From: RUG14121 sp964533935
GTDB taxonomy: Bacteria > Bacillota_I > Bacilli_A > RF39 > UBA660
Length of the DNA: 64,000 nt
NCBI GenBank assembly: GCA_964533935.1
Contig: CAZHOG010000006.1
Location: 1-64,000 of the forward strand
Direction of reading: 5' to 3'
This document shows, piece after piece, positions 42,337-50,521 of the stretch (the first letter of the stretch is position 1; each line of letters begins with the position of its first letter). Position numbers and translations under genes: made by a program. The notes below the pieces were generated by a model, which worked only from the letters and a program-made list of their open reading frames with translations, ran no database searches and was not told the origin of the DNA.

Positions 42337-42939
42337 TTATCTATCTTTAAATATTAAATCTTTTGCATTGTAATAATATTGGCATCCTGAGAATACTGAT
42401 AATACAGTTGCTAATAATACTAATATCATATCTAAATGGAATCCAAAGATTTCAAATGGTAAATTATAGAATAACATTAATGTTAACCCAACCATCATAC
42501 AAATAGTTTTTAATTTACCTGCTTTTGATGCAGCTACAACTTTACCTTTATTGCCTGATGCCATTTTAATAGAATCAACAAATGTATCTCTAGTAATAAT
42601 TATAACTGGAATAGCTACTGATATAAATCCTTGATAAGCTAAGATAATTAATAATCCATTAACTAATATTTTATCAGCTATTGCATCCATTACTTTTCCG
42701 AAATCAGTAACTAAATTTCTTTTTCTAGCAATATTTCCATCTAAGAAATCAGTTATTGATGCAACAAGAAATAATACTCCTGCGATTATATATTTTAAAT
42801 CAACTACTATTTTTCCTGCAATTGTAAATGTAGGAAAATTAATACCTAATTGATACCATGGCAACATTAATAAAATTAACATAGCAATAGCCATAATAAT
42901 TCTTCCTACAGTTAATTTATTTGGTAAATTCATTTTCAT
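42337..42939 (-). CDS. pgsA: CDP-diacylglycerol-glycerol-3-phosphate 3-phosphatidyltransferase
   Basis: 200 residues, about five membrane segments. The CDP-alcohol phosphotransferase motif DGx2ARx8Gx3Dx3D is seen as DFLDGNIARKRNLVTDFGKVMDAIADK. N-terminal NLPNKLTVGRIIMA is typical of PgsA. Makes phosphatidylglycerol phosphate for membrane lipids. Start 5 bases after the rodZ-like gene. Confidence 0.95.
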   Translation of the reverse strand: MKMNLPNKLTVGRIIMAIAMLILLMLPWYQLGINFPTFTIAGKIVVDLKYIIAGVLFLVASITDFLDGNIARKRNLVTDFGKVMDAIADKILVNGLLIILAYQGFISVAIPVIIITRDTFVDSIKMASGNKGKVVAASKAGKLKTICMMVGLTLMLFYNLPFEIFGFHLDMILVLLATVLSVFSGCQYYYNAKDLIFKDR

Positions 42940-42944
42940 TTTAA

Positions 42945-43421
42945 TTACTCCTTCACATAACTAATTTCACTAGTACTTACATTATTAACAGTAAGTTGTT
43001 TAATTGACCACATAAAAATTATAAAAATTAATATAATTAAAATTAAATAACTTATTACATAAATAGATTTATTATGTTTCTTTGTTTCCATAGTATATGG
43101 TGAAATTATTTTTTCTTCTTTTTGTTCTTCTTTTTCTTTTTCTTTTATTTGTTGTTCAATTTCTTTAATAGGAATTTTTGACGTATATTCAAACATATAA
43201 TCATTAAATTCATCTATAATCTTATTTTCATCTAAGCCTAAATATTTTGCATAATTTTTTAAATGTTCTTTTAATACAAAAATATCTTTAAAGCAACCAA
43301 TATTTCCACTTTCAATATTAGAAAGAATTTCTTCTTTAATATTAATATCTTTACTTGCTTCTTCTAAACTTACCCCTGATGATTCTCTCGTAGTCATTAA
43401 TAAACTACCTATCTCATCCAA
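42945..43421 (-). CDS. RodZ-like membrane protein with helix-turn-helix
   Basis: 158 residues. A cytoplasmic HTH of the RodZ/YmfM type (LLMTTRESSGVSLEEASKDINIKEEILSNIE, about 7-38) continues into YLGLDENKIIDEF; a lysine/glutamate-rich linker and one membrane helix (about 120-142) follow. The external part is only about 12 residues, much shorter than RodZ. Such proteins link MreB to the membrane. rodZ-like then pgsA is the usual Bacillota order. Confidence 0.85.
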   Translation of the reverse strand: MDEIGSLLMTTRESSGVSLEEASKDINIKEEILSNIESGNIGCFKDIFVLKEHLKNYAKYLGLDENKIIDEFNDYMFEYTSKIPIKEIEQQIKEKEKEEQKEEKIISPYTMETKKHNKSIYVISYLILIILIFIIFMWSIKQLTVNNVSTSEISYVKE

Positions 43422-43447
43422 GATTTTTCACTCCTTTAAAAATTAAA

Positions 43448-43793
43448 AATAATATCTTATAAGCCATGTTCTGTACCCGTAAACGGGCGGCAAATATTTA
43501 TCTATCATTGCTGATCTTCTGCATCAGTTCGATTCCTTAGCAAAAGTTCCCCTACCAAAATTTGGGTTTCTCACTCATGGGGTTTACCACGTTCCACTCT
43601 ACTCGTTTCCAAGTAGTATCGTCTCTTTGGCACTTTTATACTTACTTTAACCATTTGAGGTTATTTCAGAGCCGTTAGTAAAACTACCTTAGGTTATTTA
43701 TTCCCTAAGCATGAACATTACAATCATCACAGATTGTGTGAGCATGGACTTTCCTCTACATATAATTTATGCAGCATTTGCCCAGATATTATT
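43448..43793 (-). ncRNA. rnpB: RNase P RNA (class B)
   Basis: Catalytic RNA that matures tRNA 5' ends. Recognised by GAGGAAAGTCCATGC near the 5' end (around 43755), the ACAGAACATGGCTTATAA conserved block near the 3' end (around 43475-43458), and the closing P1 stem AATAATATCT (43793-43784) with AGATATTATT (43457-43448). The 5' arm of P1 overlaps the last codons and stop of gpsB, so the two are probably made as one transcript or the RNA starts inside gpsB. gpsB-rnpB adjacency is typical of Bacilli. It fills the long stretch without coding sequence here. Confidence 0.96.
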
Positions 43794-44124
43794 CATCTTT
43801 TCCGTATACAATTTTTTCTAATTGACTAATTCTTTTAAGAAGGTCAATGTTATTAGTACTTCTAATAGAATTATTATCTCCACTATCAGCTGCTTCAATA
43901 GTCATATGAAGTCTTCTTAACTCTTGTTTAAGTTTAATATTATCCTCAGTTAAATCCTTAATTTCTTTTTCTTGCTTTTTAATTATAGAATTAAATTCAG
44001 AATAATCACGGATTACCATATCTAAATATTTATCAACTTCTTGAGGTCTATAACCTCTTGCATCAACTTTGAATTCTTTTTCTAATATTTCATTTGGTGT
44101 CAAAAATATCTTATCGTTATACAT
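43789..44124 (-). CDS. gpsB: Cell division regulator GpsB
   Basis: 111 residues, short DivIVA paralogue. N-terminal LTPNEILEKEFKVDARGYRPQEVDKYLDMVI is the GpsB membrane/PBP-binding domain; a coiled coil follows and the C-terminal LLKRISQLEKIVYG is the trimerisation helix. Coordinates PBP1 and division in Bacilli. Adjacent to rnpB, as in Bacillus. Confidence 0.95.
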   Translation of the reverse strand: MYNDKIFLTPNEILEKEFKVDARGYRPQEVDKYLDMVIRDYSEFNSIIKKQEKEIKDLTEDNIKLKQELRRLHMTIEAADSGDNNSIRSTNNIDLLKRISQLEKIVYGKDE

Positions 44125-44164
44125 AAATTAATCACCTTCTTATATGTTTCATTATATAAATAAA

Positions 44165-44187
44165 GTGCCTATTTTGTCAATAGGCAC
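44165..44187 (-). terminator. Terminator of the spoIIGA-sigE transcript
   Basis: GTGCCTATT/AATAGGCAC stem, short loop, then TTTATTT on the minus strand, before gpsB. Confidence 0.8.
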
Positions 44188-44201
44188 GCATTTAAAGATA
44201 A

Positions 44202-44312
44202 TTATTTAGGATTAGGTTTTTTGATATTTTTATCAATTATATTATTTTCTAATTTAATATTCGCTTCAGTTATTTTATCAATTAAATTTATAAAATAATG
44301 TTCTAAATTCAT
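44202..44312 (-). CDS. Small ORF (36 codons) directly after sigE
   Basis: ATG at 44312, four bases after the sigE stop; reads MNLEHYFINLIDKITEANIK and continues to a KPNPK C-terminus. Amphipathic helix-like and charged; no membrane segment. Ribosome site is weak (GTGTGATGTT), so coupling to sigE termination would be needed. It fills the gap up to the terminator, which favours a real gene. Not recognised. Confidence 0.4.
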   Translation of the reverse strand: MNLEHYFINLIDKITEANIKLENNIIDKNIKKPNPK

Positions 44313-44316
44313 AACA

Positions 44317-45000
44317 TCACACTTTCATTATATTTTTTAAATTTTTAATTACTTTTTTCTCAATTCTAGAAATGTATGACTGACTAATACCTAATAATTC
44401 AGCAACCTCTTTTTGTGTATACTCTTTTGTATTATTTAAGCCATATCGCATAATCATAATTTGCTTATCTCGATCTTTTAAATTAGCTATTTCTTTTTTT
44501 AGTAACAATTTATCTATCTTATCTTCCAACTCTTTACCAACTAAATCATCCTCAGTTCCTAAAATATCTTCTAAATGCAATTCATTTCCTTCATTGTCAT
44601 AATTAAGGGCATCTTCAAAACTAATTTCTGATTTTCTTTTTTTATTCTTTCTTAAAAACATTAGTATTTCATTAGCAATACATCTGGATGCATATGTTGC
44701 TAATTTTATATTCTTATCAATCTTGTATGTATTTATTCCTTTTATTAAACCAATTGAACCAATACTAACTAAATCATCTAAATCATAACCAGTATTTTCA
44801 TATTTTTTAGCTAAAAAAACAACTAGTCTTAAATTATGTTCAATTAATTTATTTCTAGCAAATTCATCTCCTTTTTTAGAATCAATAATATATTTTAATT
44901 CTTCTTCTTTTGATAAAGGTGGTGGTAATTTATCTGTACTTCCAATAAAGAAACATTCACAATACTTTTTTCTTAATTTTTCTATAATTTTTTTAAACAT
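44317..45000 (-). CDS. sigE: Sporulation sigma factor SigE (pro-sigma-E)
   Basis: 227 residues. After an 18-residue pro-like start (MFKKIIEKLRKKYCECF), the sequence FFIGSTDKLPPPLSKEEE matches the cleavage-site region of Bacillus pro-sigma-E. Region 2 has NLRLVVFLAKKYENTGYDLDDLVSIGSIGLIKG; region 4 has YTQKEVAELLGISQSYISRIEKKVIKNLK. Sigma-E drives mother-cell transcription in sporulation. The neighbouring spoIIGA, which overlaps it by 8 bases, confirms the type. Confidence 0.94.
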   Translation of the reverse strand: MFKKIIEKLRKKYCECFFIGSTDKLPPPLSKEEELKYIIDSKKGDEFARNKLIEHNLRLVVFLAKKYENTGYDLDDLVSIGSIGLIKGINTYKIDKNIKLATYASRCIANEILMFLRKNKKRKSEISFEDALNYDNEGNELHLEDILGTEDDLVGKELEDKIDKLLLKKEIANLKDRDKQIMIMRYGLNNTKEYTQKEVAELLGISQSYISRIEKKVIKNLKNIMKV

Positions 45001-45757
45001 TTAATTCCTCCAATAATCTATAATTTAATATACAATCTATACCATCAATATTAATATTATCTTCACTCAAACCAATTAAATAATTCTTGTATATAGAATT
45101 ATTTATTTCAATAGCAACTGGTTTAAAGCATTTTATTAAACCAGTATTATTTACGGTTTTATATGGTACATATATTGGACTTCTTATATCAACCATATTA
45201 CTAACTTTATTTTTATTAACTATAATTATTCCTTTATTTGTATATGGATCAATTAATTTATTTCCAGTATCAAGAAATGATGGCAACTCAATATATTTAT
45301 TATTATTGAAATAGATTTTAGTTATATAATAATAATTATAATTGGATAGTCTTTTATTAAATATTTTTACTAATAAATTTGAAATAATTGGTATGAATAA
45401 AAGTATTAGAATTATATAAAAATAATTATTAATTGAATTTTGTTTTATTATAAATAATATTCCTCCATATATTGTAGATATCATATAAAAATATATTAAA
45501 TTAATGTTTAAATATTTTGAATCATGAAATCCAAAACATATTAGATTAATTATTATTGCTAATATTAATTTTAATAATATCAACATATATTTATTTATAT
45601 TTAGAAAAAGAAAAAAAATAGTTATACTTCCAATTAAACTTGAAAATAATAGTCTTTTCTTAGTAACATTTCTTTTTAATACTTTATTTAAAATATCTAA
45701 AATATTATAATCCATCAAATAATTTATTATAAACACAATATCTAAATATATTTTCAT
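44993..45757 (-). CDS. spoIIGA: Sigma-E processing peptidase SpoIIGA
   Basis: 254 residues. Five membrane segments fill the N-terminal half (about 5-130). The C-terminal half is an aspartic-protease-like domain with FLDTGNKLIDP (Asp163) and GIIIVNKN, plus FKPVAIEI and YNCILNYRL-like DCILNYRLLEEL. In Bacillus SpoIIGA cleaves pro-sigma-E in the mother cell. Order spoIIGA-sigE with overlapping genes is the classic spoIIG operon. Confidence 0.92.
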   Translation of the reverse strand: MKIYLDIVFIINYLMDYNILDILNKVLKRNVTKKRLLFSSLIGSITIFFLFLNINKYMLILLKLILAIIINLICFGFHDSKYLNINLIYFYMISTIYGGILFIIKQNSINNYFYIILILLFIPIISNLLVKIFNKRLSNYNYYYITKIYFNNNKYIELPSFLDTGNKLIDPYTNKGIIIVNKNKVSNMVDIRSPIYVPYKTVNNTGLIKCFKPVAIEINNSIYKNYLIGLSEDNINIDGIDCILNYRLLEELNV

Positions 45758-45772
45758 AATATCACCAAGAAT

Positions 45773-45805
45773 ATAGTACTAAAAATAAAATGAAAAAAAT
45801 GTCAA
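45773..45805 (-). promoter_or_regulatory. Possible spoIIG promoter with long spacer
   Basis: TTGACA (45805-45800) is part of the preceding terminator's 3' arm; TACTAT (45778-45773) follows after 21 bases. The Bacillus spoIIG promoter also has an over-long spacer and needs Spo0A. No TGTCGAA box is seen here, so regulation is open. Confidence 0.4.
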
Positions 45806-45822
45806 TTACTGACATTTTTTAA
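45797..45822 (-). terminator. Terminator of the pseudopilin-like gene
   Basis: AAAATGTCA/TGACATTTT stem with T7 on the minus strand, at the gene's stop. Confidence 0.8.
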
Positions 45823-48332
45823 AAGTTTCCTGCTCCATTAAATGATTTACAATTATTAGCTCTATCGCAAACTGTTCCAACAACACCACTTGCCTCGTAT
45901 GAAGCAGAATTTTGACAAAGTGTATCTGTAAAACTTGAACCATTTGTTGAAACATTTACATTATTCCATTGACCATGAGTTTGTACCTCAATTGCACCAC
46001 CCCAACTTATATAACGACTTTTTAAGCCACTTCCATAATCAGTATAAGAACATTTACGGTAATATGGTAAGATTGGATTTACAGCAGAACAAATATTTCT
46101 AGTTGCTTCATCTTGATATACTTCTCTTTGAGTTGATAAATCTGAACAATATATTGAAGGTGGCGTTTTATCAATGTATACTCCAACTCCACAATCTCGT
46201 GTATTTCCTGCTCTATCTCTTATTTGGATACTTGATGTTCTAATTTCATCAGAATAGTATCTACTAAATGATCCTTGTGAACATCCACTTAAATTATCAG
46301 AACAATAAACAGTGATAGTCTGATCTGAATTTCTCCAATTATTATCAGATCCTTCGTTATTTGAACCACTACAGCTTGGTGCTGTTCTATCAATATATGT
46401 ATTTACAGAACAATTAGCTCTATTTCCTGCATTATCACTTATTTGAATATATGATGTAGCACTTTCTGATGAGAATGAACTAGCATAATAGCCTTGAGAA
46501 CATCCACTATTTCCATCACTACAATATATTCCAATAGTTCGATTTGCATTTGCCCAACTAGTTGGTTCATTTACTTTTGATCCACAAATTGGAGCTGTAT
46601 TATCTAAATAGAATGCATTGGATCTAGTTATTGCTGTATTCCCAACATTATCTTTAGCTAATATCCATAAATACCATATACCTGTTCCATTTGATTTTGA
46701 AATATTATTATAATTTGTAAATGTTTGATTTATTGATGATTCACTTTGTGTATTAGTACTTTGTGACCATAAATATCTTAGTGAATTTTGATTAACTCCT
46801 GATTGACTATCAGCAACAGATACTATAGTACTTTGTGCTTTTTTATATGTAGTATTACCATTACTATTAAATGAAACTGTTGGAGGCGTATTATCAATCT
46901 TTGTAACTGTTGCAGAACAACTTTGAATATTTCCAGCAGCATCCCTTACAGAAGCATAATAAGTATTATTTGCAGTAATATAATTTGAATTATCAGATTT
47001 ATAATTTGAATTATTCCAAGAATATGGGGTTGCATGAAGTCCTGAATGAGCATCAGATCCTAATACATACAATGTTGCACTTCTTACCCAACCAGTAGGC
47101 ATTCCAGAAATTGCACAAGTAGGTTTAGTATTATCTAATAAAAATCCTCCAGATACTTTTGATGTTTCATTGCCTGCATTATCTGAGGCAGTTGCCCAAA
47201 CATAATATCTTCCTGTTAAATTATTTAATACAACTTTTTGATTATTACTAAAACTTTTATCAAAAGTTGGTTTTGAACTATTATTTGAACTAATTGTATA
47301 TTTCAAAGAGTCGTTATTTATTCCAGAATCACTATCTGTTGCACTAATAGTAGTTGATTGTTCTTTGGCATAAGTAGAATTATTATTAGGATTAAATGAA
47401 ATTGTTGGCTCACTACTATCTACATTTTTTATTATTGTTTGCACTTCATTTATATTACCAACATTATCCATAATACATATTTTTATTGTTTTAGAAGAAA
47501 AAGTTTCATTAAAAGTAAAAGATTTATCACTTATATAATCACTTTTATTTTTAGAACATTCAGCATTAGGATCATCGTATTTTATATATCCTTTTAATCC
47601 TGATTCAAAATCATAGGCATTTACTGAATATTTCTTGCTTGGACTCCAGCTTTCATTAGATGGTGATATTATTGAATTAGAATAAAATTCTGGAATTTTT
47701 TTATCTATCTTAACTCTAGTTTGACCTTCATACGAAACACCATCTGTTGCTATTATTTTTATTGTATAAATTTCTGAAAGTGAAGTATCATTATTAATTT
47801 TAACTGGTAATTCCTGGCTTGAATTATCAATTTTTGTGCTTCCTTGATACCATTCAAATGATTGGATTTCTATACCATTTAATTCTATTTTTAATACAAC
47901 ATCAGTATTACTCCAAAAATTTGTTGTAGCAGTAACTTGCGTTCCATCATCCTTAAAAATAAGAATTCTAACTTTATCCTTATATTTATTTAAAGTAGTA
48001 TTATCTTCTTCATTATTTTCATATATTTTTGCATATAAAAGTCCATTGTCATAAGATACTTTAATAATATCCCATAAATATGAATCTTTAATATCTTTTT
48101 CTTCTAAATATCCTTGTTTTATTAAATCATTTACATAAAAAGCTGTAATATTTGAATCTTCTGTATATTTTGTAGCTGCTTCTTTTATTAATTCTTTGAT
48201 GTTTTCATCATTTTTACCATTTATATTATCTCTTATTTTAAAAAATGTTGGTACTGCAATAGCAAGAATAACTGCCATAATAACAAGTACACCCATTAAT
48301 TCAACTAATGTAAAACCTCTTTTGTTATTCAT
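45819..48332 (-). CDS. Giant prepilin-signal protein with Ig-like and Cys-rich repeats
   Basis: 837 residues. The start MNNKRGFTLVELMGVLVIMA is a perfect type IV prepilin motif, with cleavage after Gly6 and Glu at mature position 5, followed by a pilin-like helix to about 60. Ordinary pseudopilins have 100-200 residues; here repeats follow. From about 210 to 590 they are Ig-like units with DNTPPTVSFN-type openings. From about 590 to 735 two closely matching Cys-rich units occur (CSDGNSGCSQGYY and CSDNLSGCSQGSF, each ending IDRTAPSC or IDKTPPSI). A surface adhesin or fibre is likely. No pilus assembly genes are nearby. Confidence 0.85.
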   Translation of the reverse strand: MNNKRGFTLVELMGVLVIMAVILAIAVPTFFKIRDNINGKNDENIKELIKEAATKYTEDSNITAFYVNDLIKQGYLEEKDIKDSYLWDIIKVSYDNGLLYAKIYENNEEDNTTLNKYKDKVRILIFKDDGTQVTATTNFWSNTDVVLKIELNGIEIQSFEWYQGSTKIDNSSQELPVKINNDTSLSEIYTIKIIATDGVSYEGQTRVKIDKKIPEFYSNSIISPSNESWSPSKKYSVNAYDFESGLKGYIKYDDPNAECSKNKSDYISDKSFTFNETFSSKTIKICIMDNVGNINEVQTIIKNVDSSEPTISFNPNNNSTYAKEQSTTISATDSDSGINNDSLKYTISSNNSSKPTFDKSFSNNQKVVLNNLTGRYYVWATASDNAGNETSKVSGGFLLDNTKPTCAISGMPTGWVRSATLYVLGSDAHSGLHATPYSWNNSNYKSDNSNYITANNTYYASVRDAAGNIQSCSATVTKIDNTPPTVSFNSNGNTTYKKAQSTIVSVADSQSGVNQNSLRYLWSQSTNTQSESSINQTFTNYNNISKSNGTGIWYLWILAKDNVGNTAITRSNAFYLDNTAPICGSKVNEPTSWANANRTIGIYCSDGNSGCSQGYYASSFSSESATSYIQISDNAGNRANCSVNTYIDRTAPSCSGSNNEGSDNNWRNSDQTITVYCSDNLSGCSQGSFSRYYSDEIRTSSIQIRDRAGNTRDCGVGVYIDKTPPSIYCSDLSTQREVYQDEATRNICSAVNPILPYYRKCSYTDYGSGLKSRYISWGGAIEVQTHGQWNNVNVSTNGSSFTDTLCQNSASYEASGVVGTVCDRANNCKSFNGAGNF

Positions 48333-48380
48333 ACTATCACCTATAATAACATCTTAGCATTTTTTCACTTTTTGTCAATA

Positions 48381-48410
48381 AAAGACTTATTAATAGTGTA
48401 ATAAGTCTTT
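48381..48410 (-). terminator. Terminator of the hydrogenase-like gene
   Basis: AAAGACTTATTA/TAATAAGTCTTT perfect 12-bp stem overlapping the stop codon. Confidence 0.8.
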
Positions 48411-49607
48411 TATTCTTTCTTCAGTTAAATATGTATTATAAAATTCTTTAATATCCGGATTTTCGTAGCTATCACAAATAGAATGATTATTGTTTAATAA
48501 ACTATTAAATCTTTTTTCATTATATTCATCAAATTTATTTCTAGGAATAAGAGTTTGTCCACCACCATTTATGCAACCATTATCACATGTCATGTATTCA
48601 ACAAAATCTAATTGCTTTATTTGTTCCTTAATTAAATCAAAATTTTTGATACCATAAACTTTGCCAACTTTTATTGTCGTTTTATTTAAATCAACAGTTG
48701 CTATTTCAATATTATTTATTTTTTTAAATTTTATTAAATCTAGTGGAGCATTTTCTTTGTTAAGCATATAATACAAAGTTCTGACAACAGCATTTAAAAC
48801 TCCACCACTAACTCCAAAAGCTAAACCATTCTTACTAGATTTACCTAATAGATTATCAAATTCTTTTTCTTTAATAGAATGTATATCTATAGTTAATTCT
48901 TTTATCATCATAATAAGTTCTGTAGTTGTTAATATATAATCTGTATCATGATTACCATCTTTTTTTATTTCACTTTTTTTAGAAACACATGGTGCAAAAG
49001 TTACATTTATAATATTTTCTTTTGGGATATCATTTAATTCTGCAAAATAAGATTTTATTATTGCCCCTTGAATTCCAATAGGACTCTTACACTTTGATAA
49101 ATTATCAATAAAATCTTTTTGATAATTATTAACATATTTTACCCATGATGGACAACAAGAAGAAAATTGTGGAAGATTTTTTCTATCTTTTAATCTTTCA
49201 TATAATTCTTTAGCTTCTTCAATAACTGTAACATCTGCTCCAAAAGCTATATCAAAAACATAATCAAATCCAATTTCTTTTAAACAAGCTACTAATTGTT
49301 TTTCGATAAATTCACCTGGTTCATAACCAAACTCATCTCCAATAGCAACTCTAACTGAAGGAGCAATATTTGCAATAACAATTTTATCTGTATCTTTAAT
49401 ATAATTTAATACTTTTTTATAATCATATTTTGGTTTTAATGCACCACTTGGGCAAGTCATTATACATTGACCACAATTAATACAACCATCGTCACTTAAA
49501 TTATTTGTTTTTTTACAAGTTATTTTGCATAAACCACAATCTAAACACATTTCATTAATACGTGTAATACTTAAATTATCATCACTTATTACTACTTTTT
49601 CCTTCAT
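48390..49607 (-). CDS. [FeFe]-hydrogenase-like iron-only protein
   Basis: 405 residues. Two ferredoxin-type [4Fe-4S] sites (Cys21, 24, 27, 31 and Cys42, 45, 48, 52) precede the H-cluster domain. Its motifs are SSCCPSW (L1; Cys151 and 152), APCVSKKSE (L2; Cys207) and YMTCDNGCINGGGQT (L3; Cys341 and 345). All H-cluster cysteines are present, but the usual MPC of L2 and MACPGGC of L3 are altered. It is the short two-cluster form. No HydE/F/G maturases or NADH-linked subunits are in the window, so function may be hydrogen evolution or sensing. Confidence 0.87.
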   Translation of the reverse strand: MKEKVVISDDNLSITRINEMCLDCGLCKITCKKTNNLSDDGCINCGQCIMTCPSGALKPKYDYKKVLNYIKDTDKIVIANIAPSVRVAIGDEFGYEPGEFIEKQLVACLKEIGFDYVFDIAFGADVTVIEEAKELYERLKDRKNLPQFSSCCPSWVKYVNNYQKDFIDNLSKCKSPIGIQGAIIKSYFAELNDIPKENIINVTFAPCVSKKSEIKKDGNHDTDYILTTTELIMMIKELTIDIHSIKEKEFDNLLGKSSKNGLAFGVSGGVLNAVVRTLYYMLNKENAPLDLIKFKKINNIEIATVDLNKTTIKVGKVYGIKNFDLIKEQIKQLDFVEYMTCDNGCINGGGQTLIPRNKFDEYNEKRFNSLLNNNHSICDSYENPDIKEFYNTYLTEERIKDLLHY

Positions 49608-49616
49608 TTCAACCTC

Positions 49617-50513
49617 TTATTTTCTTTTATTCTCACTTATCATTTCCATATCTTCTGATAATTGTTTTATTCTTTCAATAATTCTTCTAGCTTTAATTTG
49701 ACTATCAGAAGTTTTTAATCCCTTTAAATGTTCTTCTAATTCATTGATATTTAAATTTGAAGTAAAAAATGTCGGAAGTTTATCATTCATTCTACTTTGT
49801 AAAATTGTTCCCAAAACTTCATCTCTACCCCATTCAGTTACTTTTTCAGCTCCAATATCATCTATCAATAAAATATCTACATTTTGATAATTATACATCT
49901 TATCAGCAAATAAATCCCAATCATCTTTTAATGTTCTTAATGCTTCTGGAAAATAAACTATTTCAATAGAAACATTTTTTTTAAATTTTAATTCATTTAA
50001 TAAAGAAGATATCAAATAAGTTTTACCACATCCAAAGTTACCATGAAGATATAAACCTTTCATACTTTTGGAAATATCATATTTATCGTAGAAATTTTTT
50101 AACCATTTTATTACATGGACTCTCTTTTTATCAGTAATATCAATATCTTTCATTCTTGCACTATATAATATTTTACTTTCAGTTTTCTTTTTATTTTTCT
50201 TATCTTCTAAATCTTTATAATATTTACAAGGAATATATGTAAAATAAAACTTATCTTCTATTTTAGTAGGATACTCAACATTACCTTCATAATCACTTGA
50301 ACATTCAAATAATCCTTTACATTCATGGCATTTTTCTAATTGAAAAATAATCTTTTCTAATTTAGAAGTATTTTTCATTGCATCTTCTTTAGACATCTCA
50401 ACTTTATTAACTAAATTTTTAAATTTAGGATTCATACATGCATGATCATAATTTCTTTGTAATGTGATTCTTACTTTTTCACTGCTTGTAAATTTATTAT
50501 TTAAATTTTCCAT
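49617..50513 (-). CDS. dnaI: Primosomal protein DnaI (helicase loader)
   Basis: 298 residues from ATG at 50513 (MENLNNKFTSSEK), placed 8 bases after AGGTG; GTG at 50525 is the alternative. AAA+ ATPase: Walker A LHGNFGCGKTYLI, Walker B VDILLIDDIGAEKV, sensor TFFTSNLNI. The N-terminal part has CHECKGLFEC, the zinc site that contacts the replicative helicase. Loads DnaC helicase with DnaB and DnaD. Starts next to the dnaB stop. Confidence 0.93.
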   Translation of the reverse strand: MENLNNKFTSSEKVRITLQRNYDHACMNPKFKNLVNKVEMSKEDAMKNTSKLEKIIFQLEKCHECKGLFECSSDYEGNVEYPTKIEDKFYFTYIPCKYYKDLEDKKNKKKTESKILYSARMKDIDITDKKRVHVIKWLKNFYDKYDISKSMKGLYLHGNFGCGKTYLISSLLNELKFKKNVSIEIVYFPEALRTLKDDWDLFADKMYNYQNVDILLIDDIGAEKVTEWGRDEVLGTILQSRMNDKLPTFFTSNLNINELEEHLKGLKTSDSQIKARRIIERIKQLSEDMEMISENKRK

Positions 50514-50521
50514 ATTACTTA

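Noticed and set aside
45758..45822. Spo0A box in the spoIIG promoter
   Set aside because: No TGTCGAA or one-mismatch copy was found there; only TGTCAG and TGACAT, which belong to the terminator stem.
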